Source: Halorubrum coriense DSM 10284 (GTDB taxonomy: Archaea; Halobacteriota; Halobacteria; Halobacteriales; Haloferacaceae). Taken from it: a stretch of DNA of 64,000 bases. The DNA lies in assembly GCF_000337035.1 (NCBI RefSeq), contig NZ_AOJL01000026.1:62001-126000 (forward strand), given 5' to 3'. Both the position numbers and the translations under genes were made by a program. Every line of letters begins with the position of its first letter. Within the stretch, counting starts at the first letter, position 1. The notes under the pieces were generated by a model. That model had not been told where the DNA came from. It was given only the letters and a program-made list of their open reading frames with translations, and made no database searches. This document shows positions 1 to 7,404 of the stretch, in pieces.

Positions 1-1004
1 GTATCAAACAGATGCTCCACAACGGCAGGAAGAACCGGCGGCTGATCGTTGTTCTGAAGCTCTTGAACGTGTTTTACGAGCATCTGTGTTGCCGGAAAAG
101 AGAACACGACCCGTCGAGCGACATACGCCCAGTCTGATGCTAACTGGGTTAGTCTCGTCCGCTCCCTCTTCCATGACTTGAACTCTTCTAAAACAGAGTT
201 CAATGACTGCTCGTGTTTTTGTAACCCGAATCGAACCACTTCCTCACCCAAAGGAGATAGGACATCGGAGCCATCTGGTTGTTTCTCTATCAACCCGAGG
301 AATGCAGCACCGTCCCTGGCACTTCTGAAATCCCTCACTACGTACTCTTCGAGAACATTCTCAGTCGGCTCCGGATGATAGACACAGAATGGATATCCGA
401 GATAGTTTTTCGGACGGTTGAGATGAAACGACTGGTCAGCAACACGCTGCGGGCCGGCTTGAAAACGTATCGTCGATGCCTCTCGACCGACCTGTGTGCC
501 AACTACTCGCGGTTTCTCAAGCACATCTACCGACTGATCTTCCGTTACTCCGAGAACACCGATATTTAACTCTCGACCAAGTGCTCGAGTTTCCGACGAG
601 ATAGAACTTCGGGGAGCGGCTAAAAACCCGAGATTCGCTTCTTGTAGCCGGTCATGAGCTTGAACAATTCCCGTCTCCGTGTCGACCTGTCCGGTCGATC
701 CATGTCCCTTCGCTTCAACGACGACCAGAGGCGGCGAATCTAGATCTCCATGGTGACCACGAAACGAGTCACTCGCAATCGAACCGGCACCAACAAGATC
801 CGGATATCCTGAGCCTACACGCACATGATTAAATGGTGCTAACGTTTCAGTTACCTCCTGTGAGATTGGGACACCATTCAACCACTGGTCGGTAGAGAAT
901 TGAGTGTCGACGACTGCGTATCCTGAATCCTGTCTTGGTCTTGAAAACAACTGCTCTTTTGTCGTTGCTAGCACTTCTGGTTCAGTCATTGACAGTGCTT
1001 CCAT
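1..1004 (-). CDS. PD-(D/E)XK nuclease-like protein, C-terminus beyond window
   Basis: The reverse strand is open without a stop from an ATG at 1004 (alternative ATG at 989) to the window edge, giving about 334 residues. Residues 62-100 fit a restriction-endonuclease fold core: YPD at 67-69, then a hydrophobic strand ending in E97-A98-K99, followed by Q115 in a helix. That is the PD-(D/E)XK pattern. The rest (about 130-334) is not recognised. Codon use is AT-richer than the chromosomal core, as elsewhere in this island. The neighbour is a winged-helix regulator on the same strand. Nuclease activity is inferred from the motif only; a defence role is inferred from the surroundings. Confidence 0.7.
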   Translation of the reverse strand, partial: MEALSMTEPEVLATTKEQLFSRPRQDSGYAVVDTQFSTDQWLNGVPISQEVTETLAPFNHVRVGSGYPDLVGAGSIASDSFRGHHGDLDSPPLVVVEAKGHGSTGQVDTETGIVQAHDRLQEANLGFLAAPRSSISSETRALGRELNIGVLGVTEDQSVDVLEKPRVVGTQVGREASTIRFQAGPQRVADQSFHLNRPKNYLGYPFCVYHPEPTENVLEEYVVRDFRSARDGAAFLGLIEKQPDGSDVLSPLGEEVVRFGLQKHEQSLNSVLEEFKSWKRERTRLTQLASDWAYVARRVVFSFPATQMLVKHVQELQNNDQPPVLPAVVEHLFD

Positions 1005-1143
1005 ACACAAGCAGAACTGTTCCTACATGAAATAGGTCCGTAATGGTTCACATCCGTATAAACAGTAACACGGATCGATTTGTGAATGTTCGAGCACAGA
1101 GGTAGCCACTCCACGAAGAGAGCAAGCGAGTTTGAGAGGAGAC

Positions 1144-1356
1144 CTAATCCGATCTGGGGTCTTCAATGAGCTGCCAGAGTGCCGTCGGTTCGTGAACATA
1201 TTCAATAAACTCCGCAGCATGAAGTCTATCTAGCCTTTTTGTAACGGTCGGCCTCGATAAATCTGTGAAATCAACAAGTGCACCTGTTGTGAGATTGCCT
1301 TTGGATACAAACTCATCAATTACTTTCTCAGTATTCTCGTCGATTCTCAGGGGCAT
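1144..1356 (-). CDS. small winged-helix DNA-binding protein
   Basis: The 70-residue product has one winged helix-turn-helix: IDENTEKVIDEF, then GNLTTGALVDFTDLSRPTV and KRLDRLHAAEFIEYV. Small haloarchaeal regulators of this type commonly start a few residues before the ID-NTEK segment, so I chose the ATG at 1356. An in-frame ATG pair at 1398 would add 14 residues. The gene diverges from the RAMP operon, and one TATA-like tract around 1438-1446 could serve both directions, so it is a candidate regulator of that operon. That link is inference from position. Confidence 0.65.
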   Translation of the reverse strand: MPLRIDENTEKVIDEFVSKGNLTTGALVDFTDLSRPTVTKRLDRLHAAEFIEYVHEPTALWQLIEDPRSD

Positions 1357-1437
1357 ACTTACGTTATGTCTTGTCTGGTTCCTATTATCTCTCATCATAC
1401 ATATATGTAAATACTTACCTCCTTTACTATCCGTTAA

Positions 1438-1446
1438 GTATAAATG
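1438..1446 (+). promoter_or_regulatory. TATA element of the RAMP operon, possibly bidirectional
   Basis: The sequence TATAAAT at 1439-1445 is followed by about 110 nt before the first ATG (1557). A start about 26 nt downstream would give a leader from roughly 1467. Read on the other strand the tract is TTTATACTT, suitably placed for the divergent winged-helix gene. No experimental start site is visible. Confidence 0.45.
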
Positions 1447-1466
1447 AGCAAAGATAGTAGAAGAGG

Positions 1467-1556
1467 TTGAACACTCGGTCCCAATGGGGCAGTCGGCTAG
1501 AAAGCCCGCGTGTTGGCGCACGCGGACCGGGTTCCCACCCTAGAAAGTAAGAACCC
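1467..1556 (+). promoter_or_regulatory. structured 5' leader or small RNA upstream of RAMP operon
   Basis: Four hairpins are packed into about 80 nt. They are CCC-AAT-GGG at 1480-1488; GGCT-AGAA-AGCC at 1495-1506; a perfect 7-bp stem CCGCGTG/CACGCGG at 1506-1512 and 1519-1525 (loop TTGGCG); and GGGTTC at 1529-1534 paired with GAACCC at 1551-1556, ending one base before the ATG. The second and third share base 1506, so they may compete. The last could sequester the start region. A small RNA used by the system is an alternative reading. Confidence 0.45.
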
Positions 1557-2147
1557 ATGACAAAGAAGAGCTTCAGCGGCCAAGAGAACGTCGATCAGTT
1601 AGTTGAAGAAATAAGTCAAGTAGAATTTTATGCGCTCGGGGAAGGGCCGGCGGCGTGTCAGGTCTGCGACCGCAAGCTCCGGGAAGGCGACGAGCTGACC
1701 GCGTATGCCTTCCGGGCGGCTGGCAACCCCAGTTTTGAAATCGGATACGTGATGTGCGGGGCGGACGAGCACGCGCATCCGACGGAGTTCATGCGTGGCG
1801 TGGACGAACTCATCATCACGGGCCGAATCGGCCTGTGTACCGACGTGGCGACCCAATCATCGTGGCTGGTGGTTATCGCACCGGAACCAATTGTGGCGAG
1901 CCGACCCAAATCAAGCGATGCCCACACGATCGGTGAGGTGCCGACGCGCGACCTCGACCCCCTTCGCCAGGACATCCCTGAGGACGGTCCGACACTCACG
2001 CTTGAAAAAGCCGACGAGAGGTGGTCGGAACAGGTTGAGTGGACGAGTGAACACACGGCCGATTACTCCCAAGTGGACACGACACACCAGTGCGACCACG
2101 ACGAGGAGGACTATCGATACGCGACCAACCAGGGGGATGACGAGTAA
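1557..2147 (+). CDS. conserved haloarchaeal protein with CxxC motif, first gene of RAMP operon
   Basis: 196 residues. The N-terminal half has a zinc-binding look: CQVC at 37-40, then REGDELTAYAFR, a further Cys in YVMCG and His residues in DEHAHP. The C-terminal third is acidic and low in complexity. I do not recognise a catalytic domain. The stop codon TAA overlaps the ATG of the Cas7-like gene (TAATG), so the two are translationally coupled. Proteins of this type occur in many haloarchaeal accessory regions; a role as adaptor in the RAMP complex is only suggested by gene order. Confidence 0.75.
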   Translation: MTKKSFSGQENVDQLVEEISQVEFYALGEGPAACQVCDRKLREGDELTAYAFRAAGNPSFEIGYVMCGADEHAHPTEFMRGVDELIITGRIGLCTDVATQSSWLVVIAPEPIVASRPKSSDAHTIGEVPTRDLDPLRQDIPEDGPTLTLEKADERWSEQVEWTSEHTADYSQVDTTHQCDHDEEDYRYATNQGDDE

Positions 2148-3064
2148 TGCCGCCGACGTTCGACACGGCGCACCTCGATCACGAGATGTCACTCCCAGAC
2201 GATATCGAGGCGCTCACACTGCCGGACCTGTACGTGGGCCTCGAAATCCCACTGCTCGCACCAGGTGATGGGATCGTCACTGATCGCCAGCACGCCTCTG
2301 CGGATCGGTACGAGGCGGACGACCCACAGAACCAAATCGGCGGGATGGTGTCGCCGTTCCCACTGTCGGGCTGGCTCCGACACGGCTGTGAGCGCGTGAT
2401 ACAGGTAGCGGGCGGGACGGCGTGTCACCCGGGCGAAGCGAACGCGGACTACATGCTCGATGACGTGTACGAGCGCGACCTCGACGCCGGGTACCACGAG
2501 AAAGGCTCGTGTGTCGATGGGGACGCCGGCTGCGTCCTGTACGACCTGTTCGGCGGGTTCAACGACCGGGCGGGACGCCTCGTCCGCCGCCCGATTCGCT
2601 TCTCGCCGATCCGGCGGCAGGTCGACGTCCTCCAAGGAGAGGCGGAAGCGCACTACCGCCAACTGAACACCCAGGTGCGCTCACGCAACAGCGAGGACGA
2701 CGGGCAACCGCTGCGGATGGCGTCCCGAGACGTCGTCGGCAACCTCGTGGGGACGTGGAAACTGTCGCTACGAGAGCTGAAACCGGAGTACGTCGGCCTC
2801 CTCGTCGAGGCCGTCGACTACTTGGACGCCCATAGCGAGGAGTTCGAACTCCAACTGGGCGGCGCGCGGAATTTCGGGGCGGGCATGGTCGATGCGCGCG
2901 TCATCAACCCGCTCTACACCGATGCGGAAATCAAGCGGGTGTACAATCGCGCGCAGGACGCCACCTCAGGGATGACGTACAAAGACGACCTGTGGCGAGA
3001 GTCGGTGCGCCAGCAGTTCGTGAAGCCGCTCCAAGAGCGCGTGAACGGCATGGGGGAGCCCTGA
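2147..3064 (+). CDS. Cas7-like RAMP protein (HRAMP system)
   Basis: 305 residues with the Cas7 (Csm3/Csf2-type) signature order. A first RRM strand YVGLEIPLLAPGDG is at 29-42; PFPLSGWLRHGCE at 70-82 corresponds to the GSSLKG-like helix; GCVLYDLFGG at 128-137 matches the CPxCxLFG segment; a basic strand RLVRRPIRFSPIRR follows; and a glycine-rich loop LQLGGARNFGAGMV is at 235-248. Cas7 proteins form the RNA-binding backbone of class 1 effectors. The fold is well supported by these motifs, and the link to the predicted HRAMP system rests on family knowledge. RNA binding is inferred. It is coupled to both neighbours by 1-nt stop/start overlaps. Confidence 0.85.
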   Translation: MPPTFDTAHLDHEMSLPDDIEALTLPDLYVGLEIPLLAPGDGIVTDRQHASADRYEADDPQNQIGGMVSPFPLSGWLRHGCERVIQVAGGTACHPGEANADYMLDDVYERDLDAGYHEKGSCVDGDAGCVLYDLFGGFNDRAGRLVRRPIRFSPIRRQVDVLQGEAEAHYRQLNTQVRSRNSEDDGQPLRMASRDVVGNLVGTWKLSLRELKPEYVGLLVEAVDYLDAHSEEFELQLGGARNFGAGMVDARVINPLYTDAEIKRVYNRAQDATSGMTYKDDLWRESVRQQFVKPLQERVNGMGEP

Positions 3065-3891
3065 TGCCGATGGCGGAGGCGAGTGACTCAACGAGTGTCG
3101 ATCTCCGGAGAGCGTACCGACACGACGTCCACAAACTGCGCGGCCGCCAGCACGGATCAGGACGTGACGCGTTGTTCGGCGTCCCGGTCAACGACTCAGT
3201 CCCGCTGCAGGCAGATCGAGATGCGGCGTTGCTGAGCCGGCCAGTTGGGGAACCCGAACAGACGGTAGCGAATCACGCGACGCCGGCGCGGCTGTCGTTG
3301 CTCACCGGATCAGTACGTGCCGACGACGCGGTCCCCGTCCAAGATGCCGCGATCAAGCCGTTGATCGATGGAAGCCCCGACGAGCTCCACGCAGCGTGGC
3401 TGACGAGTGAGACGGCGGCACTGGTGAACGAGTCAGTGTATTGCCCGTACTCATCGCTCAAGTACCACGTGTTGCTGGTGGCCGCGTTGCTCGATGCGTA
3501 CCAAGCCGGCCAATCGTTCGGCGAGTTGTATCTGACTGTCGAGCCAGCAGCGGACGCACCACCGCGGAACGCAGATCAAAAAGCGAGACAGCAGGCGGCG
3601 CTCGACGCGGATGCCGTAGACCCACATCGAACCATCCTGTGGACGGAGGCGATGACGATGCGACTGACGGCGTCACCAGACGGACCAGCAGCGTGGCTTG
3701 GCCCGGCCCCGGCTGAATCGTTTGCTGACGTGTGGAATCGGGTGTCTGGGTCGCCCTTGGGCCGTGAAGCGCAGTGGTGGCGTCACGTCGACGCACAACT
3801 CCGCCGAATCAGATCGTGGTCGACAGCGCTACAGTACATCGAGGATGCTGTCGCGGAGGATACGCGCGGCACTGTGGGGGTGAGCGAGTGA
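3064..3891 (+). CDS. uncharacterised protein of the HRAMP operon
   Basis: 275 residues from the ATG at 3064, which overlaps the preceding TGA; an earlier in-frame start at 2992 lies inside the upstream gene. No family is recognised. The middle section (ETAALVNESVYCPYSSLKYH and the helix after it) looks folded; the C-terminal third contains paired tryptophans and an Arg-rich helix. A conserved uncharacterised protein is part of the published HRAMP description, and this gene or the next is the candidate. By position it could replace the large subunit of class 1 effectors, but no motif shows this. Confidence 0.8.
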   Translation: MPMAEASDSTSVDLRRAYRHDVHKLRGRQHGSGRDALFGVPVNDSVPLQADRDAALLSRPVGEPEQTVANHATPARLSLLTGSVRADDAVPVQDAAIKPLIDGSPDELHAAWLTSETAALVNESVYCPYSSLKYHVLLVAALLDAYQAGQSFGELYLTVEPAADAPPRNADQKARQQAALDADAVDPHRTILWTEAMTMRLTASPDGPAAWLGPAPAESFADVWNRVSGSPLGREAQWWRHVDAQLRRIRSWSTALQYIEDAVAEDTRGTVGVSE

Positions 3892-4337
3892 CCCGCCGAC
3901 ACGTTCGTGACTGGCTGGCTACCGACCCCGGCCTACCGATATGGTCAGGCGGTGAGTCCGTTGGGCAGGCTGTTGGTCCGCTTGTGTCGCCAGTAGGTGG
4001 GCGTCGACGGTCGCTGCCCCGCCCGGAAGCGCACGCGCCACTGTCGACTCGACGAAGTCCGCCGACAGGTGGGGGCGCAGATCACCGCACACTCGGGCGA
4101 AGCCAAGCGAACCCACACCCCAGCGCCCCAGCGAAATGGTCGGGCCGTGAATCCGCGGGACGGGCTGCGAGCCAGCATGCCGGACCGGTGCGTGCGTGCC
4201 GATGGCGGGCGACGCCACTGTACGCTTCAACCGATCGTGGGTGCCTGCTGTGGGCGGGTCGATCCACCACAGCCAACGGTCAAGTGGTACGTGAACGTGT
4301 TACAATCTCCACTCGAAGAGAGGGGGGTGTAGCATGA
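3888..4337 (+). CDS. basic repeat-containing protein in HRAMP operon
   Basis: The reading frame starts at a GTG overlapping the previous stop (GTGA) and ends in a TGA overlapping the next ATG, giving 149 residues. The product is highly basic (about 23 Arg/Lys against 9 Asp/Glu by eye), which is odd for a halophile. WSGGESVGQA at 19-28 and WSGRESAGRA at 84-93 form an in-frame 65-residue repeat, with a weaker WAGRS at 122. Mismatches between the two copies fall mainly at third codon positions in this frame, supporting it over the competing +1 frame (3997-4332). A basic RNA-binding subunit is possible; a degenerate gene is the alternative. Confidence 0.5.
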   Translation: MTRRHVRDWLATDPGLPIWSGGESVGQAVGPLVSPVGGRRRSLPRPEAHAPLSTRRSPPTGGGADHRTLGRSQANPHPSAPAKWSGRESAGRAASQHAGPVRACRWRATPLYASTDRGCLLWAGRSTTANGQVVRERVTISTRREGGVA

Positions 4338-5278
4338 CCACGATCCAACAGGTGGTGTTCGAATTGTCGACCCCGTATGCGGGGCGACCATATCACGTGT
4401 CGGGCCACGCGTTGTTTCAGGCGATTGCGGGGGACGTCGACGACCGGACGCGACGCGACCTCCAAGTGAGCCACGGCATCTTCGCGCCGTCAGAGTACGG
4501 CTCCTACCCAGAATCACACTCACAGAAAGGGTATGCCGGCAAACTCGGCGGCTCACTCCCACCGGTTGAGTCGTACGAGGACCTGTTCCTGTTTCGGGAT
4601 GCGGCCCAGCGATGGCTACAGCCCTCTCGGCCGCGCGACGCGCAGAACACGATGGATCGCCAATCACACGGGGGACGGCTGACGGTCGCGCCGGAGTCAT
4701 TCTTTGGCGTCCCCGAACACCAGCGGAATTCAAAACGCCGAGTGAAATGGTACGTCCACGCGTATCTCCACAGCGAGCGCGAGGGCATACTCCCGCTTGA
4801 TGCGACCGTGCTCGATGGGATTCAGCTGGGCGGTGCTCGGAACTACGGGTTTGGGGAAGTCTCGCTCGTGGACTCCCAGGTTGTTGAGCTCGACGCCCTC
4901 TCCTTTGACGGGTTACGCGGGCACGACGCGTACACCATCGAGCTGGTGACACCGTACGTCCTCCAAAGTGAGGCACCGGACGCGGACGCCCAATCGGTAC
5001 CCTGGTGGTGGGATACGTCGGTTACGGGCATGGGAAGCGATGCGCCGACGCGCGACCGCCGATTGCGTCGCCGCGAGGAGCGACTCGCTGGGGAGATCAC
5101 ATATGAACTGGCGACGGTCGATCACGGACAGATGGTCGGCTACGGCGGGAGCGACCCAGTAGAGACGGCAAAGAATGGCGTGTTGCGGCTGGGAACACAC
5201 GCGCGATTCGGCTTCGGTGAGCTGCGAGTGCGGCCGGCCGAACACGATCGTGTGCCAGCGCGGGAGGGGGTGGCCTGA
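4334..5278 (+). CDS. Cas5-like double-RRM RAMP protein (HRAMP system)
   Basis: 314 residues containing two RAMP/RRM units. Each opens with a hydrophobic strand (QQVVFELSTPYAG at 5-17; YTIELVTPYVLQ at 200-211). Each closes with a glycine-rich loop (QLGGARNYGFGE at 164-175; RLGTHARFGFGE at 285-296). Two RRMs with both loops retained resemble Cas5-group proteins of type III/IV (Csm4, Csf3), which hold the 5' end of a guide RNA. No catalytic His or Tyr typical of Cas6 is evident, though Cas6 cannot be excluded. It overlaps both neighbours (ATGA; TGATG). Confidence 0.82.
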   Translation: MTTIQQVVFELSTPYAGRPYHVSGHALFQAIAGDVDDRTRRDLQVSHGIFAPSEYGSYPESHSQKGYAGKLGGSLPPVESYEDLFLFRDAAQRWLQPSRPRDAQNTMDRQSHGGRLTVAPESFFGVPEHQRNSKRRVKWYVHAYLHSEREGILPLDATVLDGIQLGGARNYGFGEVSLVDSQVVELDALSFDGLRGHDAYTIELVTPYVLQSEAPDADAQSVPWWWDTSVTGMGSDAPTRDRRLRRREERLAGEITYELATVDHGQMVGYGGSDPVETAKNGVLRLGTHARFGFGELRVRPAEHDRVPAREGVA

Positions 5279-5940
5279 TGCTCGAGCAGGTGGCGTTCGA
5301 CATTGAGACGACCGGCTTCGACGTCGACGATGAGCTAACGGTCGTCGGGTTTGCGATGCCGATGGGCGTGCGGGTGTTCGTACAGACTGACGGGCGAGAG
5401 GCAGCCAGTATTGAATCCGCTGTCGAGGCGGGTATCTCGGAGACTCTTGTCCGTATCTCGACGCACGCGTCTGAGCATGCGCTGCTAGTCGCGGTGTCCG
5501 AGTTCGTTGCGGAGCGGATCCATGATGGAGAGCAACTGCTCATCGCGTACAACGGCGAGCGATGGAGTGGAGGGTTCGATCTGCCGTTCCTCAGGACGCG
5601 GTACGCGCAGCGTGAGCTGGCGTGGCCGTTCGTGGACGTGCCGTACGCGGACGTGATGCCGCTCGTCACAGATCGGTTCAACACGACGGTTGACGGGACC
5701 GAGCACAGTGGACTCGTGACGGCATACGAGGTGTTGTGTGATGGAACTGACAGCGAGGTGGACCCGTTCGACGACAGCGCAGAAGCGGTGACGGCGTTCG
5801 AGGACGGACAGTTCGCGCCGCTCGTGTTGCATAATGTTGCGGACGTGCTTCGCACACGGGCGCTTGGCCGAGTTGCTGAGCGCTACTGCTCGAAAGCGGA
5901 CTTCAACGTCAAATCACTCTCGCCGACACGGGACGCGTGA
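5278..5940 (+). CDS. RNase H-fold 3'-5' exonuclease-like protein of HRAMP operon
   Basis: 220 residues with the acidic motifs of the RNase_H_2/YprB-type DEDD superfamily. They are D8-I-E10 in FDIETTGF, YN at 91-92 with F100-D101 (GGFDLPFLRTR), D125, and LHNVADVL with D189. The catalytic set is complete, so activity on DNA or RNA 3' ends is plausible. The ATG at 5278 overlaps the stop of the Cas5-like gene, which makes co-translation with the RAMP proteins likely. Class 1 effectors normally cut with Cas3, Cas10 or Cas7, so a dedicated exonuclease subunit would be a distinct solution. Confidence 0.8.
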   Translation: MLEQVAFDIETTGFDVDDELTVVGFAMPMGVRVFVQTDGREAASIESAVEAGISETLVRISTHASEHALLVAVSEFVAERIHDGEQLLIAYNGERWSGGFDLPFLRTRYAQRELAWPFVDVPYADVMPLVTDRFNTTVDGTEHSGLVTAYEVLCDGTDSEVDPFDDSAEAVTAFEDGQFAPLVLHNVADVLRTRALGRVAERYCSKADFNVKSLSPTRDA

Positions 5941-5974
5941 GTCTGGCTCGGTGAGCGGTCGCGGCGCGTGTAGT

Positions 5975-5987
5975 CCCCACAGCGGGG
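5975..5987 (+). terminator. small GC hairpin after the HRAMP operon
   Basis: CCCC at 5975-5978 pairs with GGGG at 5984-5987 around an ACAGC loop, 35 nt after the exonuclease stop and before the HNH gene. No oligo-T follows, so this may be a processing or attenuation structure rather than a terminator. Confidence 0.25.
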
Positions 5988-6070
5988 GTGCCGATTTGAA
6001 GTGATACACCACAGGGAGGAGCGATGCTGCCGGTCGCAGTGCGTGCGACAGCGAACACAGAGCGATATCC

Positions 6071-7168
6071 ATGAGCAATTCAGACGACGAGAAGACGGTT
6101 GACGGAACAGATACTGAGAAGACCGCGGGCGAGGAGGGTGCCGACGGCGACGCCCCGTCGGACCAGTTAGAGACGGCGTCGATGAACCCAAGCGCGGAAC
6201 GAAACGAGACGGTTGATCCGTCGACCCAAAAGAAGGTACTTGAACGCGATCGGTATCGCTGTCGGGCCTGTAACGCGAAAGCGCCAGCCGCTGGCGGCCT
6301 GGCAGACCTCGAGGTCCACCACGCCGATCGGGACCCGGACGATGTTGGTGAACACGACCTAGCGAACCTCCTCACGTTGTGCCGGAGTTGCCACTCGTGG
6401 CATCACAAGCGGGGCAAGTCAAGCGATGTACCCATCCGGCTGACGGAGGCCGATGACAAAGAGTTGCTGTCCCACGATTACGAGATTCTGCGGATCCTCA
6501 ATGACAACGGCCCGCTCCGCACGGGGGCGATTGCCGAGCGATTAACAGCCGAGATGTCACTCATGGCGGTTCGAGAGCGGTTGTGGCATTTAGGCGGCCT
6601 CGATAACAAGGTACCTGAGCGAACAGAGCCGCTCGTGACCAAAGACATCGCTTCGCAGGAGTGGGGACTCCTCGATGATATCGTGACGGGTGCTCGTGGC
6701 CACATTCCTGATGATCACAAATTGCTTGTGCAACGGACAGAAGACGAGCTCGTACGGCGAGCGCTTGACCGTGGGTGTGACCGACAGACGGTGATGGAGG
6801 TGTTCGACGTCTCGCGGCGGGGGACGATCTACAAAGAGAAGCGTTCGAAAATGTATGATTTCCCGATTGACGCGTTCAGTCGCGGCGGGCGGCCACGGGT
6901 CTCCAAGGAGGCGTCAAGTAAGGGGGACTCGTCGACAGCGGCGAGAGGGCCGGAGGAAGCAGAGGCGATACGGAATGCGGCGGTGCGGGCGAGCGAGGTG
7001 ACTGCTGATGGGGGCGAGGACCCAGCCGCGGAGATCGTGTCAGATACAGGTGAGCCAGTTGGCGAGGTGGATCAAGAGGATGCGGTTGACGAGGCGACTG
7101 ATGCGGAGAGCGTCCAACAGCTGTTAGAGGAGGCGCTCGACGCGTTGCGGGACGATACCGAGGAGTAG
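6071..7168 (+). CDS. HNH endonuclease with winged-helix domain
   Basis: 365 residues. An acidic disordered N-terminus (1-50) precedes an HNH domain at about 52-113: CxxC at 64-67, the VHH motif (H83-H84), N99, CxxC at 104-107 and final His residues 108-112, so the zinc and catalytic positions look intact. A winged-helix segment follows (LSHDYEILRILNDNGPLRTG, about 143-185), then another possible HTH (RQTVMEVFDVSRRGTIYKEK) and an acidic C-terminal tail. It lies 130 nt after the HRAMP operon on the same strand. HRAMP loci are reported to carry varied nucleases, and this is the best candidate DNA-cutting partner; separate regulation is possible. Confidence 0.82.
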   Translation: MSNSDDEKTVDGTDTEKTAGEEGADGDAPSDQLETASMNPSAERNETVDPSTQKKVLERDRYRCRACNAKAPAAGGLADLEVHHADRDPDDVGEHDLANLLTLCRSCHSWHHKRGKSSDVPIRLTEADDKELLSHDYEILRILNDNGPLRTGAIAERLTAEMSLMAVRERLWHLGGLDNKVPERTEPLVTKDIASQEWGLLDDIVTGARGHIPDDHKLLVQRTEDELVRRALDRGCDRQTVMEVFDVSRRGTIYKEKRSKMYDFPIDAFSRGGRPRVSKEASSKGDSSTAARGPEEAEAIRNAAVRASEVTADGGEDPAAEIVSDTGEPVGEVDQEDAVDEATDAESVQQLLEEALDALRDDTEE

Positions 7169-7192
7169 TCCGCGTTCAGGCGGATTTTTTTG
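7169..7192 (+). terminator. oligo-T terminator after HNH gene
   Basis: A run of seven T at 7185-7191 lies 17 nt past the HNH stop. Oligo-T tracts without a strong hairpin are the usual archaeal termination signal. Confidence 0.55.
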
Positions 7193-7379
7193 TGGTGTGG
7201 TCGTGATAACGCGGGGGGACTTGTGTGTGCCGTGTTTGAGGGATACCGTACTGTTGGAACCAATTGAGGCAGACAGGGACCGGTTACTGAATAAGCTGTG
7301 TCGCTACGACTACATTAGAAGATTCTACAAACAGCTCTCAATGACCGGATGTTTCAGGCGAGGGTATATCTGAGGGAGA

Positions 7380-7395
7380 GGATTTCAACAGAGCC
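7380..7395. repeat. 16-bp transposon-end-like sequence, copy 1
   Basis: GGATTTCAACAGAGCC is the exact reverse complement of positions 19151-19166, and near-copies occur at 19493-19508 and 22358-22373. It lies in the gene-free gap between the HNH gene and the convergent nuclease gene. No transposase is present nearby, so this would be a remnant end. Confidence 0.5.
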
Positions 7396-7404
7396 AGAGA
7401 TCAG

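Noticed and set aside
178-569. Plus-strand open frames near the left edge
   Set aside because: They lie opposite a 334-codon reverse-strand frame with a readable nuclease core and have poor composition.
3997-4332. Alternative +1 frame in the HRAMP operon
   Set aside because: Kept only as an alternative: the repeat differences concentrate at third positions of the 3888 frame, and that frame overlaps both neighbours' codons.
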